NCBI GenBank assembly: GCA_003153375.1
Contig: PLYM01000217.1
Coordinates: 18,825-82,824, forward strand
Direction: 5' to 3'
Source: Planctomycetaceae bacterium
Lineage (GTDB): Bacteria; Planctomycetota; Planctomycetia; Pirellulales; PALSA-1355
Length of the DNA: 64,000 bases
Part shown: positions 20,349-32,144 of the stretch, piece by piece
Position numbering within the stretch: the stretch's first letter is position 1
How the letters are laid out: every line of letters starts with the position of its first letter
Made by a program: the position numbers and the translations under genes
The notes under the pieces: model-generated
What the model was told of the DNA's origin: nothing
Seen by the model: only the letters and a program-made list of their open reading frames with translations
The model's database searches: none

Positions 20349-20439
20349 CTCGACGCCGCGGATGCGCTCGGCACCCGGGCAGTCTGCCAGGAGCCTGAAA
20401 ATCGGGCGATCAGTTGTTCGCGGGCGTACAATAGGAGCA

Positions 20440-21582
20440 ATGATCGACGCTTTTCCCGTTCCTCGTGCCGCTTATGTCCACGTGCCGTTCTGCAGGCACC
20501 GTTGCGGCTATTGCAACTTCACCCTGATCGCCGGCCGCGACGACCTGATCGACGCCTACCTGCAGGCGATTGGGTTGGAGCTTGCGACTCTGCGCTCCCC
20601 GCACGAGGTCGACACGCTTTTCTTTGGCGGCGGCACGCCCACCCATCTTCCGCCCGATGAGCTGCGGCGACTGATCGACACGGTGCGCCATTGGTTTCCA
20701 CTGGCCGACGGTTATGAGTTTAGCGTCGAGGCCAACCCCGCGGATCTTTCCGACGAGGTGGTTGCGGTCTTGACCGCTGGTGGCGTGAACCGCATTAGCT
20801 TGGGAGGTCAATCGTTCGACGCGCGCAAGCTGGGAGTGTTGGAGCGCGACCACACGCCCCACGATTTGTGCCGCGCGGTCGAGCAGGCGAAACGTGCCTT
20901 CGCGTCGGTTTCACTCGATCTGATCTTCGGCGCGCCCGGCGAAATGCTCGCAGCGTGGCAAGCCGACCTCGCGGAAGCGATTCGCCTGCGGCCCCATCAT
21001 CTTTCAACCTATGGCCTGACGTTCGAGCGCGGCACACCGTACTGGAGCCGGCTGTTGTCCGGCGAGCTGGGCCGGCTGGACGAGGAACTCGAACGGGCCA
21101 TGTATGCCGCGGCGATCGACACGCTCGCCGCCGCCGGATTCGACCACTACGAGGTATCGAACTTCGCCCAGCCTGGGCACCGTTGCCGGCACAACGAAAC
21201 GTATTGGGCCGGCGATGGCTACTGGGCGGTCGGCCCCGGCGCGGCCCGCTACGTCGAGGGCCGCCGCGAAATGAACCATCGGAGCACGACGACCTGGCTC
21301 AAACGCGTGCTGGCCGGCGAGTCGCCCATCGCCGAATCCGAATCGCTCGATGCGGCCGACCGGGCTCGCGAGATGCTGGTCTTCGGATTGCGCCGGCTCT
21401 CGGGCGTCGATCGTTGTGAATTCGCGGCGCGGACCGGTTTCGAGGTCGAGGCGTTGGTCGGAAAGCCTTTGGACCGCATGCTCTCACTGGGGTTGCTGGC
21501 GGCCGAGGGGACGCGCGTGCGTCTGACGCGCGAGGGTTTGTTTGTCAGCGACGCGATCTGGCCACACTTTCTCAGCCCATAG
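20440..21582 (+). CDS. hemW: HemW-like radical SAM protein (coproporphyrinogen III oxidase-like)
   Basis: AAYVHVPFCRHRCGYCNFTLIAGR CxxxCxxC; FFGGGTPTHLP; NRISLGGQSFD; GHRCRHNETYWAGDGYWAVGPGAARY. Confidence 0.9.
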   Translation: MIDAFPVPRAAYVHVPFCRHRCGYCNFTLIAGRDDLIDAYLQAIGLELATLRSPHEVDTLFFGGGTPTHLPPDELRRLIDTVRHWFPLADGYEFSVEANPADLSDEVVAVLTAGGVNRISLGGQSFDARKLGVLERDHTPHDLCRAVEQAKRAFASVSLDLIFGAPGEMLAAWQADLAEAIRLRPHHLSTYGLTFERGTPYWSRLLSGELGRLDEELERAMYAAAIDTLAAAGFDHYEVSNFAQPGHRCRHNETYWAGDGYWAVGPGAARYVEGRREMNHRSTTTWLKRVLAGESPIAESESLDAADRAREMLVFGLRRLSGVDRCEFAARTGFEVEALVGKPLDRMLSLGLLAAEGTRVRLTREGLFVSDAIWPHFLSP

Positions 21583-21594
21583 CGAGACCCGCGT

Positions 21595-23280
21595 CTATTC
21601 CGAGCGACCGGCCGCTGCCGACTTCAAGTCGCCGACTCGGGCTTGCAGGATCTCGACCTGGCGTTCCAGCGAATTGCGCGACTTGCGCACGCGCTCGAGC
21701 ACTTTCTCAGCGCCGGACTTGATGGTCTCGGCCGAGCGGGTGACCTCGGAAAGCGATTGCGACTGCTTGTCGATCTCCAAAATCGCCTCGGTGATGGCCG
21801 CGAAATCGGCCGCCTGGGCCTCGCTCTGCTGCTCGACGCGAATGCACAAGGCCCGGGCCAGCGTCAGGGCGATTTTCAGGTGCAGATTGGTTTGCGAATC
21901 TTCCGGATCCCAGACGACGAACACATCGTTGCCCGAGCGGAACACGTCGTCGAACCCACAGGCGGCCGTCTTTTTGGAGAACACGAACAACCCCACCTGT
22001 GCCCCGCGATTCTCGCGAGCGGTTTCGATCTCGGCCCTCGCCTCGTTGAGCGTGTAGCCGCTCTTTTCCTTGGCTTCGATCACCACTTTGGCGCCCGGCG
22101 CCGCGCTGTCGGGGTTCAGCTCGATGACACAATCGCCCTTCTTGCAGTTTTTGATCAATCCCGTGGCCGCGCCCGTGCGGGTGGCGATGTCGCCCGTCTG
22201 GTGTGAATGAAATTCCAGGTAGGCGCAGACGGCATCCTCGAACACCAGGCCGTGCTGCGTGGATCGCTCCGATTCCTCGCGGCGCGCGACCATCTTGCCC
22301 AGCGCCACCTTCACTTCTTCTTGAAAGGCGTGGTTCGTGTCGGTGTGCGATTGCAGAATCGACAGCAGTTCGCGCCGCAAACGGGCCAGCGACGAGCTCT
22401 CGCCGTCCAGGGTCAAGTTGCCGTCGATCGCGGTCCGGGTGTCGGTGAGCATGGCCGCCAAGCGCGACAGCGCCGAGTTATTGTCATCGAGCGAAAACTC
22501 ACGTGTGATCGTGCGCTGCGCTCGATCGACGTTGTTGACCAGGCGGCTCAAGGCCGAGTCGTCCTTATCCAGCGAAAACTCCGCGACCACGGTATCGATT
22601 TTCTTTTGCAAGGCCTCGGTCAATTGGCCGTGGTTCGTGGTCAGCTCGCAGATCATGCGCGACATCGCTCCCTGCTTGTTATCGAGCGAGAACTCGCGCA
22701 GGACGTGATTTCGCTGCGACTCGAGCTGGCTTTGCAAGGTCTGCCCCAAGGCCGCCAACAGGCCTTCCGATTCCTTGGGGTTGAGCATCTTCATCAACGG
22801 GCTCTGCTGGCCGAAGTGTGCCAGCAGCGTCTTGCACAATTGCGAGTCATCGCCGCCGATCTGCCGTCGCAGCAATTGCTCCAACTCGCCGTCGGCCTTG
22901 ACCAATTGCTGCACGCGCTCGGGAAATCGCCCACTCTCGGGATCAAAATACTCCTTCAACGAGCCGGTCAGCTTCTCTTGCGTTTGCAACGCATGGGCTG
23001 AGAGCTGGCGCTCCAACCCGGCCAGCATGCGTTGCGTCTCACGCTGGATCAGGTCGACATCGATCCGCCCGCGGGCCTGCTTCAAGGCCAGGACGCCAAT
23101 CCGCAGCGCGTTGAGCGCGACCAGTTCGCGTCCCTGGCCGCAGGGATAGGCAAGCAGCTCCTCGATCGTATCGCGATCGACGACCGTCAATTGCAAGTCG
23201 AGCGTCTCGGGCAGCTCGGCCCCCTCCTCCGAGAAGAGACGCGCCGTCGGAACGGCTCTGGGATCAGCTAAACCTGCCAT
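21595..23280 (-). CDS. Uncharacterised coiled-coil protein with internal EFSLD..ALSRL repeats and a possible PD-(D/E)xK nuclease-like segment
   Basis: Four repeats REFSLDNKQGAMSRM / AEFSLDKDDSALSRL / REFSLDDNNSALSRL / GNLTLDGESSSLARL; then KKGDCVIELNPDSAAPGAKVVIEAKEKSGYTLNEARAE. Confidence 0.75.
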   Translation of the reverse strand: MAGLADPRAVPTARLFSEEGAELPETLDLQLTVVDRDTIEELLAYPCGQGRELVALNALRIGVLALKQARGRIDVDLIQRETQRMLAGLERQLSAHALQTQEKLTGSLKEYFDPESGRFPERVQQLVKADGELEQLLRRQIGGDDSQLCKTLLAHFGQQSPLMKMLNPKESEGLLAALGQTLQSQLESQRNHVLREFSLDNKQGAMSRMICELTTNHGQLTEALQKKIDTVVAEFSLDKDDSALSRLVNNVDRAQRTITREFSLDDNNSALSRLAAMLTDTRTAIDGNLTLDGESSSLARLRRELLSILQSHTDTNHAFQEEVKVALGKMVARREESERSTQHGLVFEDAVCAYLEFHSHQTGDIATRTGAATGLIKNCKKGDCVIELNPDSAAPGAKVVIEAKEKSGYTLNEARAEIETARENRGAQVGLFVFSKKTAACGFDDVFRSGNDVFVVWDPEDSQTNLHLKIALTLARALCIRVEQQSEAQAADFAAITEAILEIDKQSQSLSEVTRSAETIKSGAEKVLERVRKSRNSLERQVEILQARVGDLKSAAAGRSE

Positions 23281-23466
23281 GATGACTCCCTTGTTCGGCA
23301 GGGGCACGATGGTGCGCCCGGCGAGTTGGATCCAACCTGTTCACGACCCGTGGCCGGCCTTGAGGCAGCCACTAGATGGATGTACAGTTAATATGACGAT
23401 CCACGCAGGGCGAATCAAGAGAGTGACAGCAGTGCGGAGCCGTGGAGGCCGCACAGTTTAACATCC

Positions 23467-24894
23467 CTAACGTTGGGGCGCGGCAGAGCCCCGATTGGGA
23501 CGAAGAGGCATGGTGCCCGAGGCCTGACGAACGGGCTTCTCTTCCTCCGGAGGAGCGAATGCAACTCGTGGGCGGTCGCGGAAGGCCTGTTCGCGCTGAT
23601 AGAGGGCCAGGCGTTTTTCGGCCGTGACGACTTCGCTGCGTGGCGCCTTGGCGATGGCCTTTTCTTGTGTCTCCTTGGCCTGCGCGAACAGTTCGGCATT
23701 GGCCTGGGCCGCGGCCAGCGTTTCCAGCGCGCGGTAATCCGCTCCGCCGCTCAGTTCGACGGCCTTGGTGGCCGCTTCGACCGCCAGCTTCGCGTTACGG
23801 TAATGGTCGTCGGGGCATGTTGCCATCAACCAGGCCGCGCTTTGATAGGCGCGTGCCAGTTTGGGGTTGGCCTCCACCGCGGCGCGATAATCGTTGGCGG
23901 CTTCGTTGTACTGACCCAGGTCGCTGTGCGTGTCGCCACGATTGACCAGCGCGGCGGCGAACTTGGGATCGGCAATGATGGCTTCGCTGTAATCGCGCAA
24001 GGCATCGCCAAACCGCTCCAGACGATAGAAGGCGTGGCCGCGGCCATTGAGAATTGCCGGATCGCGCGGAGCCGACTGCAACGCGCCGGTGTAGTCGTGG
24101 ATAGCGCCGGCAAAATCGCCCTGGCTGTAGCGCAGTTCGGCCCGATTGAACCAGGCGTTGCCGTGCTTGGGGTTGAGCTCGATCGTGCGATCGAAATCGG
24201 CCAGGGCTTCTTGCGTGCGACCTTGCGTGGCATAGCTCACACCCCGGTTGTGCAGCGCGCGCCACGAGTTGCCATTGCACTTCACGGCAGCTTCGAAATC
24301 GGCCAGCGCCTCGGCCTTCTGGCCCCCGCGTTCGCGCAGTTCGCCGCGTCGGTTATAAGTCCAGCTCAACAAGCGCCGCGCATAATCCTCATAGCTCCGC
24401 GTGAGCCCGGCCTTCGCGCCGCGCTGGCAGAGCTCGATCACCGCCGTGTACTCGGCGTCGGACCTGGCCTGCTTGCTCTTGGCAAAGGCGTCATCGACGT
24501 AGAACCGTCCCGCCGAATCGTTCGGCCCGGCCGGCATCGGCACCGGCTCCAGCCGTGGGCCCGACGCCGCGTCGCCTTGTTTCGGATGGCTGCTTTCCGT
24601 CGGCGTCGGTTGTTCGGTTTCGGCCGGCTCGGCGTGCTGCGCCCCGCGCACCGCCGGCGTCTTGAAGCGCGGCTTGAAGTTCGAGTCCTTGGGGGGCGTC
24701 ACGCGCCGCGGAGCGGGCTTCGGCGCCGGGGTGTCGACCGCATCCTCCGGAAATGGCAGCAGCTTGGGCGCTGACTGGCCAGTCGGCGCCAACGTGGGAG
24801 TGCCATCCTCGGCGGCGACCAAGGTCGGCATGCTGATGCCGACCGCGACGCCAACGGCGAGGGTGCGCAAGAAAATCGTGAAGTTGCCGCCCAT
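23467..24894 (-). CDS. Exported tetratricopeptide repeat protein
   Basis: Consecutive TPR units (NSWRALHNRGVSYATQGRTQEALADFDRTIELNPKHGNAWFNRAELRYSQGDFAGAIHDYTGAL...). Confidence 0.88.
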   Translation of the reverse strand: MGGNFTIFLRTLAVGVAVGISMPTLVAAEDGTPTLAPTGQSAPKLLPFPEDAVDTPAPKPAPRRVTPPKDSNFKPRFKTPAVRGAQHAEPAETEQPTPTESSHPKQGDAASGPRLEPVPMPAGPNDSAGRFYVDDAFAKSKQARSDAEYTAVIELCQRGAKAGLTRSYEDYARRLLSWTYNRRGELRERGGQKAEALADFEAAVKCNGNSWRALHNRGVSYATQGRTQEALADFDRTIELNPKHGNAWFNRAELRYSQGDFAGAIHDYTGALQSAPRDPAILNGRGHAFYRLERFGDALRDYSEAIIADPKFAAALVNRGDTHSDLGQYNEAANDYRAAVEANPKLARAYQSAAWLMATCPDDHYRNAKLAVEAATKAVELSGGADYRALETLAAAQANAELFAQAKETQEKAIAKAPRSEVVTAEKRLALYQREQAFRDRPRVAFAPPEEEKPVRQASGTMPLRPNRGSAAPQR

Positions 24895-24949
24895 GATCGT
24901 GAACCTCCATGTTCGCGAAAAACGACGTGATCTGTAGATCGTATGGGGA

Positions 24950-26371
24950 TTAGTGCGGTTCGGTCATGCTCCGCGGGTCGAGGGCTTTGTCGAGCACCTC
25001 GTCGCTGAGAATTTTTTGCTCGCGACACAATTCTCGAATCGTCTTGCCCGTTTTGAAAGCTTCCTTCGCGAGCGCTGCGGCCCGCTCATAGCCGATGTGT
25101 GGATTCAGGCTGGTCACCATCGCCAGGCTCTTTTCGACCATCGACTCACAGCCTTCAGCGTTGACCTCCATCTCGAGCGCGCAGAACTCGACAAACGCTC
25201 GCGCCGAACTGGCCAACAGCTCGATGCTCTCCAGCGTCGCGTGGCCCATGATCGGCATCATGATGTTCAACTCGAAGTTGCCGCCAGTCGCGCCCGAGAA
25301 AGCCACGGTCTGGTCGTTGCCCATCACGCGGGCGCAAACCTGCATCATGCTCTCGCACATCACCGGGTTCACCTTGCCCGGCATGATCGACGAGCCGGGC
25401 TGCCGATCAGGCAGCATGACTTCATAGAAACCGCACCGAGGGCCGCTGCCCAGCCAGCGAATGTTGTTGGCGATCGAAAACAGGGTCACCGCGATCGCCC
25501 GCAAGTCGCCGCTGCACTCGACCAGGCCGTCGCGATTGGCGTTGCCCTCGAAATGATTCGTGGCCTCGATGAACGCGATGCCGGTTTCGCTCGCGAGCAC
25601 CTCGGCCACCTTGGCGCCAAACTTGGGATGCGTGTTGATTCCCGTGCCGACCGCAGTGCCGCCAGCCGGCAATTCGCGCACCGCCTTGAGCGCCAGCTCG
25701 GCTCGATCGATCGACATTTCAAGCTGCCGGGCATAGCCGCTGAATTCCTGACCGAGGCGAATCGGCGTGGCGTCGGCCAGGTGGGTCCGGCCGATCTTGA
25801 TGATCGAATCCCACTGCTGGGCCTTGTCATTCAGCACGCCGTGAAATAAACGCAGCGCCGGAATCAGGTCGCTCTTCAACGCCTGACCCACGGCCACGTG
25901 GATCGCCGTGGGAAACATGTCGTTGGTGCTTTGCCCCATGTTCACATGGTCGTTGGGATGCACCGACTTATCGGCGTGAAAGCGATCGGCCTTGGTCAAT
26001 TCAATGGCCCGGTTGGCGATCACCTCATTGGCGTTCATGTTGCTCGACGTGCCCGAACCGGTCTGAAAGACGTCGATCGGAAACTCGTCGTCGAATCTGC
26101 CGGCGGCCACTTCCTGCGCGGCAGCCAGCAATGCCTCGACCTGCGCGGGCGCCAGGGGATATTTGCCCGTCCCCGTCAGTTTTCCCAGATCGCGATTGGC
26201 CATCGCGGCGGCATATTTGCACAAGCCCATCGCATGGATCAATTGCGGCCGGAGCGGCCAGCCCGAGATTGGAAAGTTGTCTTTCGCCCGCTGGGTCTGC
26301 GCGCCGTAGTAGGCCTGGGCGGGAACACGGACTTCGCCCATGGAATCACGCTCGATACGAAACTCGCTCAT
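24950..26371 (-). CDS. fumC: Class II fumarate hydratase
   Basis: FRIERDSMGEVRVPAQAYYGAQTQRAKDNFPI; TGSGTSSNMNANEVIANRA; GSSIMPGKVNPVMCESM. Confidence 0.97.
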   Translation of the reverse strand: MSEFRIERDSMGEVRVPAQAYYGAQTQRAKDNFPISGWPLRPQLIHAMGLCKYAAAMANRDLGKLTGTGKYPLAPAQVEALLAAAQEVAAGRFDDEFPIDVFQTGSGTSSNMNANEVIANRAIELTKADRFHADKSVHPNDHVNMGQSTNDMFPTAIHVAVGQALKSDLIPALRLFHGVLNDKAQQWDSIIKIGRTHLADATPIRLGQEFSGYARQLEMSIDRAELALKAVRELPAGGTAVGTGINTHPKFGAKVAEVLASETGIAFIEATNHFEGNANRDGLVECSGDLRAIAVTLFSIANNIRWLGSGPRCGFYEVMLPDRQPGSSIMPGKVNPVMCESMMQVCARVMGNDQTVAFSGATGGNFELNIMMPIMGHATLESIELLASSARAFVEFCALEMEVNAEGCESMVEKSLAMVTSLNPHIGYERAAALAKEAFKTGKTIRELCREQKILSDEVLDKALDPRSMTEPH

Positions 26372-26803
26372 GGTGTCTTTCTAGAGGTGTGAGATGCCGG
26401 CTAGTGACGCACGGAACCTGCCGCGCCCGCAGGGATGTGTTGCAATTGCACCCCTGGCGTCTGATTCGCTTCTGGCAACCTGGCGCGAGGCCCGATTTTT
26501 CCACCCGCGATAGAGTCTCAGACAGCCCATAGCATAGCGGTTTTGCCCGTATTCACAAAGGCCGACGGGGCCGGCGATAACCGCGTAAAACGTGCCCGAT
26601 TTGCGTGTCCGCACCGTCGTGCGGGCGTGCGATGTCGCGAAGCTGTGCACCGGCGTGTTCGGCCCCGCGTGGCCTCCAAATCGCGATTGCCCGAGCCCTG
26701 ACACCCCTCTACAATTGCGCGCTCGCGATGATTTTTGCGTTTCCAAACAGCTTGCCAGCACGACGCGTCGCAACCCGATGACGAAATCCGCTGCCTTGTC
26801 GAT

Positions 26804-27640
26804 ATGACTCAGTTCGCAAGCGATCCCGAGTTCAGCAAGCTGGTGGCCGGACGTTGCGATATTAACCTCGTCCACTTCATGCTCGAGGTGGCTGCCGACG
26901 CCTATCCGCAACTCGATCCGATGGAGAGCCTGGTCGAAATCGATCGGCTCGCCGTGGCCTGTTGCGATCACAACGCCTGCCGGGCCTCGCGCGATGTGCG
27001 CGAACGATTGGTGGCCATGAGCCGGCTGCTGTATGAAGTCGAGGGCTTTCACGGCAATCGCGACGCCTATTACGAGCCGCAGAACAGCTATCTCAACGAA
27101 GTATTGCGGCGCCGCTGCGGCATCCCGATCTCGTTGGGCATCCTTTATATGTCAATCGCCGCGCGCAACGGCGTAAAAATGTTCGGCGTCAACACGCCTG
27201 GCAATTTCGTGATCGGCTGTTGCACGGGCACCGACGTCGTGTTCGTCGATCCGTTCACCAATGGCGACGTTCTGGATCAATCCGGCTGTCGCTGCCGCAT
27301 CGAGCAGAGCATGGGAAAGAAAGGCGAAATCGGCGACGAACATTTCCGTGCCGCCGCCCCGTTGGACATCGCGGCCCGCGTGTTGCGCAACCTGAAGGCG
27401 GCCCATGCCATCGAGCAGCGCTGGGACGCCGTGCTGTGCGTGCAAAAGCGGCTGGCCGCGCTGCTGCCGCACGTGCCGCAAGAGCGCCGCGACTTGGGTC
27501 TGGTCTATTTGCGGCTGGGCCAGCCGACGCAGGCGCTTCCGGTCCTGGAACAATACACGAACACCTGCGGCCACGAACAGGCGGCCGCCTTGCAGCCTTC
27601 CATTCAAGCCGCCCGCCGGATGATCGCCGAGTTGAACTGA
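26804..27640 (+). CDS. SirB1/transglutaminase-like family protein with C-terminal tetratricopeptide region
   Basis: YYEPQNSYLNEVLRRRCGIPISLGILYMSIAARNGVKMFGVNTPGNFVIG. Confidence 0.85.
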   Translation: MTQFASDPEFSKLVAGRCDINLVHFMLEVAADAYPQLDPMESLVEIDRLAVACCDHNACRASRDVRERLVAMSRLLYEVEGFHGNRDAYYEPQNSYLNEVLRRRCGIPISLGILYMSIAARNGVKMFGVNTPGNFVIGCCTGTDVVFVDPFTNGDVLDQSGCRCRIEQSMGKKGEIGDEHFRAAAPLDIAARVLRNLKAAHAIEQRWDAVLCVQKRLAALLPHVPQERRDLGLVYLRLGQPTQALPVLEQYTNTCGHEQAAALQPSIQAARRMIAELN

Positions 27641-27722
27641 CCCGCGGCGGCGACATGGGTTTCCGTATGGCATCGTGCCTTCCGCGCGGAAGGATCCAAG
27701 CTTTGTGGTCCGGAGGCGTGCC

Positions 27723-29045
27723 ATGGCGAGCATCGATTGGACGGCTCGCCGCGTGACGATCATGGGCCTCGGAAGTCATGGCGGCGCCTTAGGCGCGGCG
27801 CGCTATCTGGCGCGGCAGGGCGCGCGGGTCACGATCAGCGACACCGCTCCCTCGGAGGCGCTCGGCGAATCGCTCGGGCTCTTGGCCGATGTGCCGATCG
27901 CCCGGCTGGCATTCGGTGGCCACGACGAGGCCGACTTTCGGACCGCCGAGTTCGTGGTCGTCAACCCGGCCGTGCGGCCCGGTCATCCCTGTTTGCAAAT
28001 TGCCCAGGCCAGCGGAGCGAAGCTGACCTCGGAGATCGAGCTATTTCTTCAACGCTGCCTGGTCCGCGTGGTGGGCGTGACGGGCTCGAACGGAAAATCG
28101 ACCACCTGCGCCATGCTGGCCGCCATGTTTACCACGGCGGGCCGTCGTGTTTGGCTGGGCGGCAATTTTGGCGGTTCGCTGCTCGACGATGTGGAAACGA
28201 TGACGCCCGACGATTGGGTGATCCTCGAACTGAGCAGTTTTCAATTGGCCCGCTTGAGCGAGGGGACGCCGCTGCCTGCGATCGCCGTGGTCACCAACTG
28301 TGCCCCCAATCACCTGGACTGGCACGGCAGCTTCGCCGCGTATCGAATGGCTAAACAGCGCCTGATCAGTGGGCAATCGGCAGCAGGCATTGGGGTGCTC
28401 AACCAGCACGACGGCTCATTGGATGGCTGGAACTCGGTGGCCGGCGGATCCGTGCGCGATGCCTGGCCGCTCGAGAGATTGCCGTCGTTAGCGGTGCCGG
28501 GCCAGCACAACCGACAGAATGCCGCCTGCGCGGCGGCAGCTGCCTCGGCCGCTGGAGTGAGTGACGGGGCGATCGTCACCGCGCTGGCTGAGTTTCGCGG
28601 GCTCGAGCATCGATTGCAGTTCGTGGCCGAGATCGCTGGGCGCCACTACTACAACGATTCGAAATCGACGACGCCCGAGGCCACGCTGGCGGCATTGGCT
28701 GCCGTGGACCGGCCGGTTTGGTTGCTCGCCGGCGGGCAATCGAAAGGCGTCGCCTTCGAACCGTTGGCACGCGCGATCGTCGCGCGGGCGCAAGGTGCCG
28801 CCTTGTTTGGCGCCGCGCGACAAGAACTGCACGCCTGCCTTAAAGCATACGCGCCAAATTTCAATGCCCGCATGAGCGAGCGACTCGACAAGGCGCTGGC
28901 CTGGTGCGCGGGCCGTGCGCGCGAGGGCGACGCGATCCTGCTCTCGCCGGCGTGCGCGAGCCTTGATCAATTCCGCGACTTCACGGCGCGCGGTGAAATG
29001 TTTTGCAACCTGGTGCGCGGCCTTGCGCCGCGCGCCGCGCGTTGA
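27723..29045 (+). CDS. murD: UDP-N-acetylmuramoyl-L-alanine--D-glutamate ligase
   Basis: VVGVTGSNGKSTTCAMLAAMF; VILELSSFQLARL; CAPNHLDWHGSF; HYYNDSKSTTPEATLAAL; LLSPACASLDQFRDFTARGEMF. Confidence 0.95.
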   Translation: MASIDWTARRVTIMGLGSHGGALGAARYLARQGARVTISDTAPSEALGESLGLLADVPIARLAFGGHDEADFRTAEFVVVNPAVRPGHPCLQIAQASGAKLTSEIELFLQRCLVRVVGVTGSNGKSTTCAMLAAMFTTAGRRVWLGGNFGGSLLDDVETMTPDDWVILELSSFQLARLSEGTPLPAIAVVTNCAPNHLDWHGSFAAYRMAKQRLISGQSAAGIGVLNQHDGSLDGWNSVAGGSVRDAWPLERLPSLAVPGQHNRQNAACAAAAASAAGVSDGAIVTALAEFRGLEHRLQFVAEIAGRHYYNDSKSTTPEATLAALAAVDRPVWLLAGGQSKGVAFEPLARAIVARAQGAALFGAARQELHACLKAYAPNFNARMSERLDKALAWCAGRAREGDAILLSPACASLDQFRDFTARGEMFCNLVRGLAPRAAR

Positions 29046-29084
29046 TGGCGCGCCGCTTTTGCCGTCCCAGAACGCGCGCAGTGC

Positions 29085-29113
29085 TTGCATCGCGCGGCAA
29101 CTTGCGTTAGGAT
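29085..29113 (+). promoter_or_regulatory. Sigma70-like promoter, TTGCAT-17-TAGGAT
   Basis: ttgcat cgcgcggcaacttgcgt taggat read directly, about 10 nt before a highly structured segment. Confidence 0.4.
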
Positions 29114-29119
29114 AAGCGG

Positions 29120-29231
29120 CAGTTGCTTCCGGCTCGTTGAGTCGAAAGCAACGGACCTCGAGGTCGACGGCTGTGAGGTCTCCTTGGCGGAGACCGAAGC
29201 GGCGCTGGGAGTCGTCCCTCGAGGTTTTTTT
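29120..29231 (+). ncRNA. Candidate structured small RNA or leader RNA, about 110 nt, ending in an intrinsic terminator
   Basis: Hairpin gttgcttc-cggctc-gtt-gagtcg-aaagcaac; long closing stem acctcgagg(29155-29163)+gacggc with gtcgtc+cctcgaggt(29211-29225); inner ggtctcc-ttggc-ggagacc; then T7 (29225-29231). Confidence 0.55.
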
Positions 29232-29275
29232 CGTCACCTCGCTAACTGCATCTCGGCACGCGTGAGACCGCTCGG

Positions 29276-29605
29276 GTGGGCAAGGTTAAAGAGCCGACCA
29301 ATCCGTTCTACGTTTTGGTGGTCATTCTGGGCGTGGTGTTTCTGATCACGGCCTGCGGCTACGGCACGATGACCTATCGGGCCATCGCGCCCAACGCACC
29401 GCGCGACGGAGCTCCCCACCCTTGGATGGACTTTCTCGACCGCAACGGCATGCAATTGCTGGGCGGTGAATTGGCCGCTCTGGCCGCCGTCACTTTTGGC
29501 GCCATGTGGCTTGATCGCTATCGGTCGCTGGCGGACCAACGCCGGGAGCGAGGGTCGGGCGACCACGAATTTCGCACGGATGCCCGGGATGACGAGAGGA
29601 ATTAA
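29276..29605 (+). CDS. Small hypothetical membrane protein (GTG start)
   Basis: PFYVLVVILGVVFLITACGYGTMTYR and a second hydrophobic segment LLGGELAALAAVTFGAMWL. Confidence 0.6.
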   Translation: MGKVKEPTNPFYVLVVILGVVFLITACGYGTMTYRAIAPNAPRDGAPHPWMDFLDRNGMQLLGGELAALAAVTFGAMWLDRYRSLADQRRERGSGDHEFRTDARDDERN

Positions 29606-29630
29606 CTGGTCCGCTAGGACTGGCTACAAT
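29602..29630 (+). promoter_or_regulatory. Sigma70-like promoter TTAACT-17-TACAAT upstream of the cupin gene
   Basis: ttaactggtccgctaggactggctacaat. Confidence 0.4.
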
Positions 29631-29698
29631 TCACTCAGCGTTCAGTCCATTTCCAGATGGGATCACAGACGGAATCATTGTCGAATGGGATCATTGTC

Positions 29699-30085
29699 AT
29701 GAAAGTGAATCACTACGAGCAGGTTTCCAAGGCCCCCGTCACGATGGAGGGAGCCATCGGCTGCGAGGTTCGCTGGCTGGTTGACGAGGCCCAGGGAGCG
29801 CCTAATTTTGCCATGCGGCAATTCGAGGTCGCTCCTGGCGGCCACACTCCCAAGCACAGCCATCCCTACGAACACGAGATTTTCGTCCTCGAAGGCTCGG
29901 GCGTCGTGCTCGAAGGCGACGCGGAGCACCTCCTTTCGGCCGGCGATTTCGTGCTGGTCACGCCTGGCGAGGTCCACCAGTTTCGCAATACCGGCGCCAC
30001 GCCGTTAAAATTCCTCTGCCTGGTCCCCAATTCCTCCGTCGGCCAAAAGGTGACGCCGGCCGAGTGCAGCCGGCCCGTCAGCTAG
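29699..30085 (+). CDS. Cupin domain-containing protein
   Basis: FEVAPGGHTPKHSHPYEHEIFVLEGSGVVLEGDAEHLLSAGDFVLVTPGEVHQFRNTG: both cupin motifs. Confidence 0.92.
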   Translation: MKVNHYEQVSKAPVTMEGAIGCEVRWLVDEAQGAPNFAMRQFEVAPGGHTPKHSHPYEHEIFVLEGSGVVLEGDAEHLLSAGDFVLVTPGEVHQFRNTGATPLKFLCLVPNSSVGQKVTPAECSRPVS

Positions 30086-32098
<2,013 letters not shown>

Positions 32099-32144
32099 GA
32101 CATTGAGCAAACTCCGCGAGCCAACCAGGAATTCAGGGCAGGCA

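Noticed and set aside
23473-24774. 433-aa plus-strand ORF antisense to the TPR gene
   Set aside because: Shadow ORF; the periodic TPR pattern on the minus strand explains the open frame.
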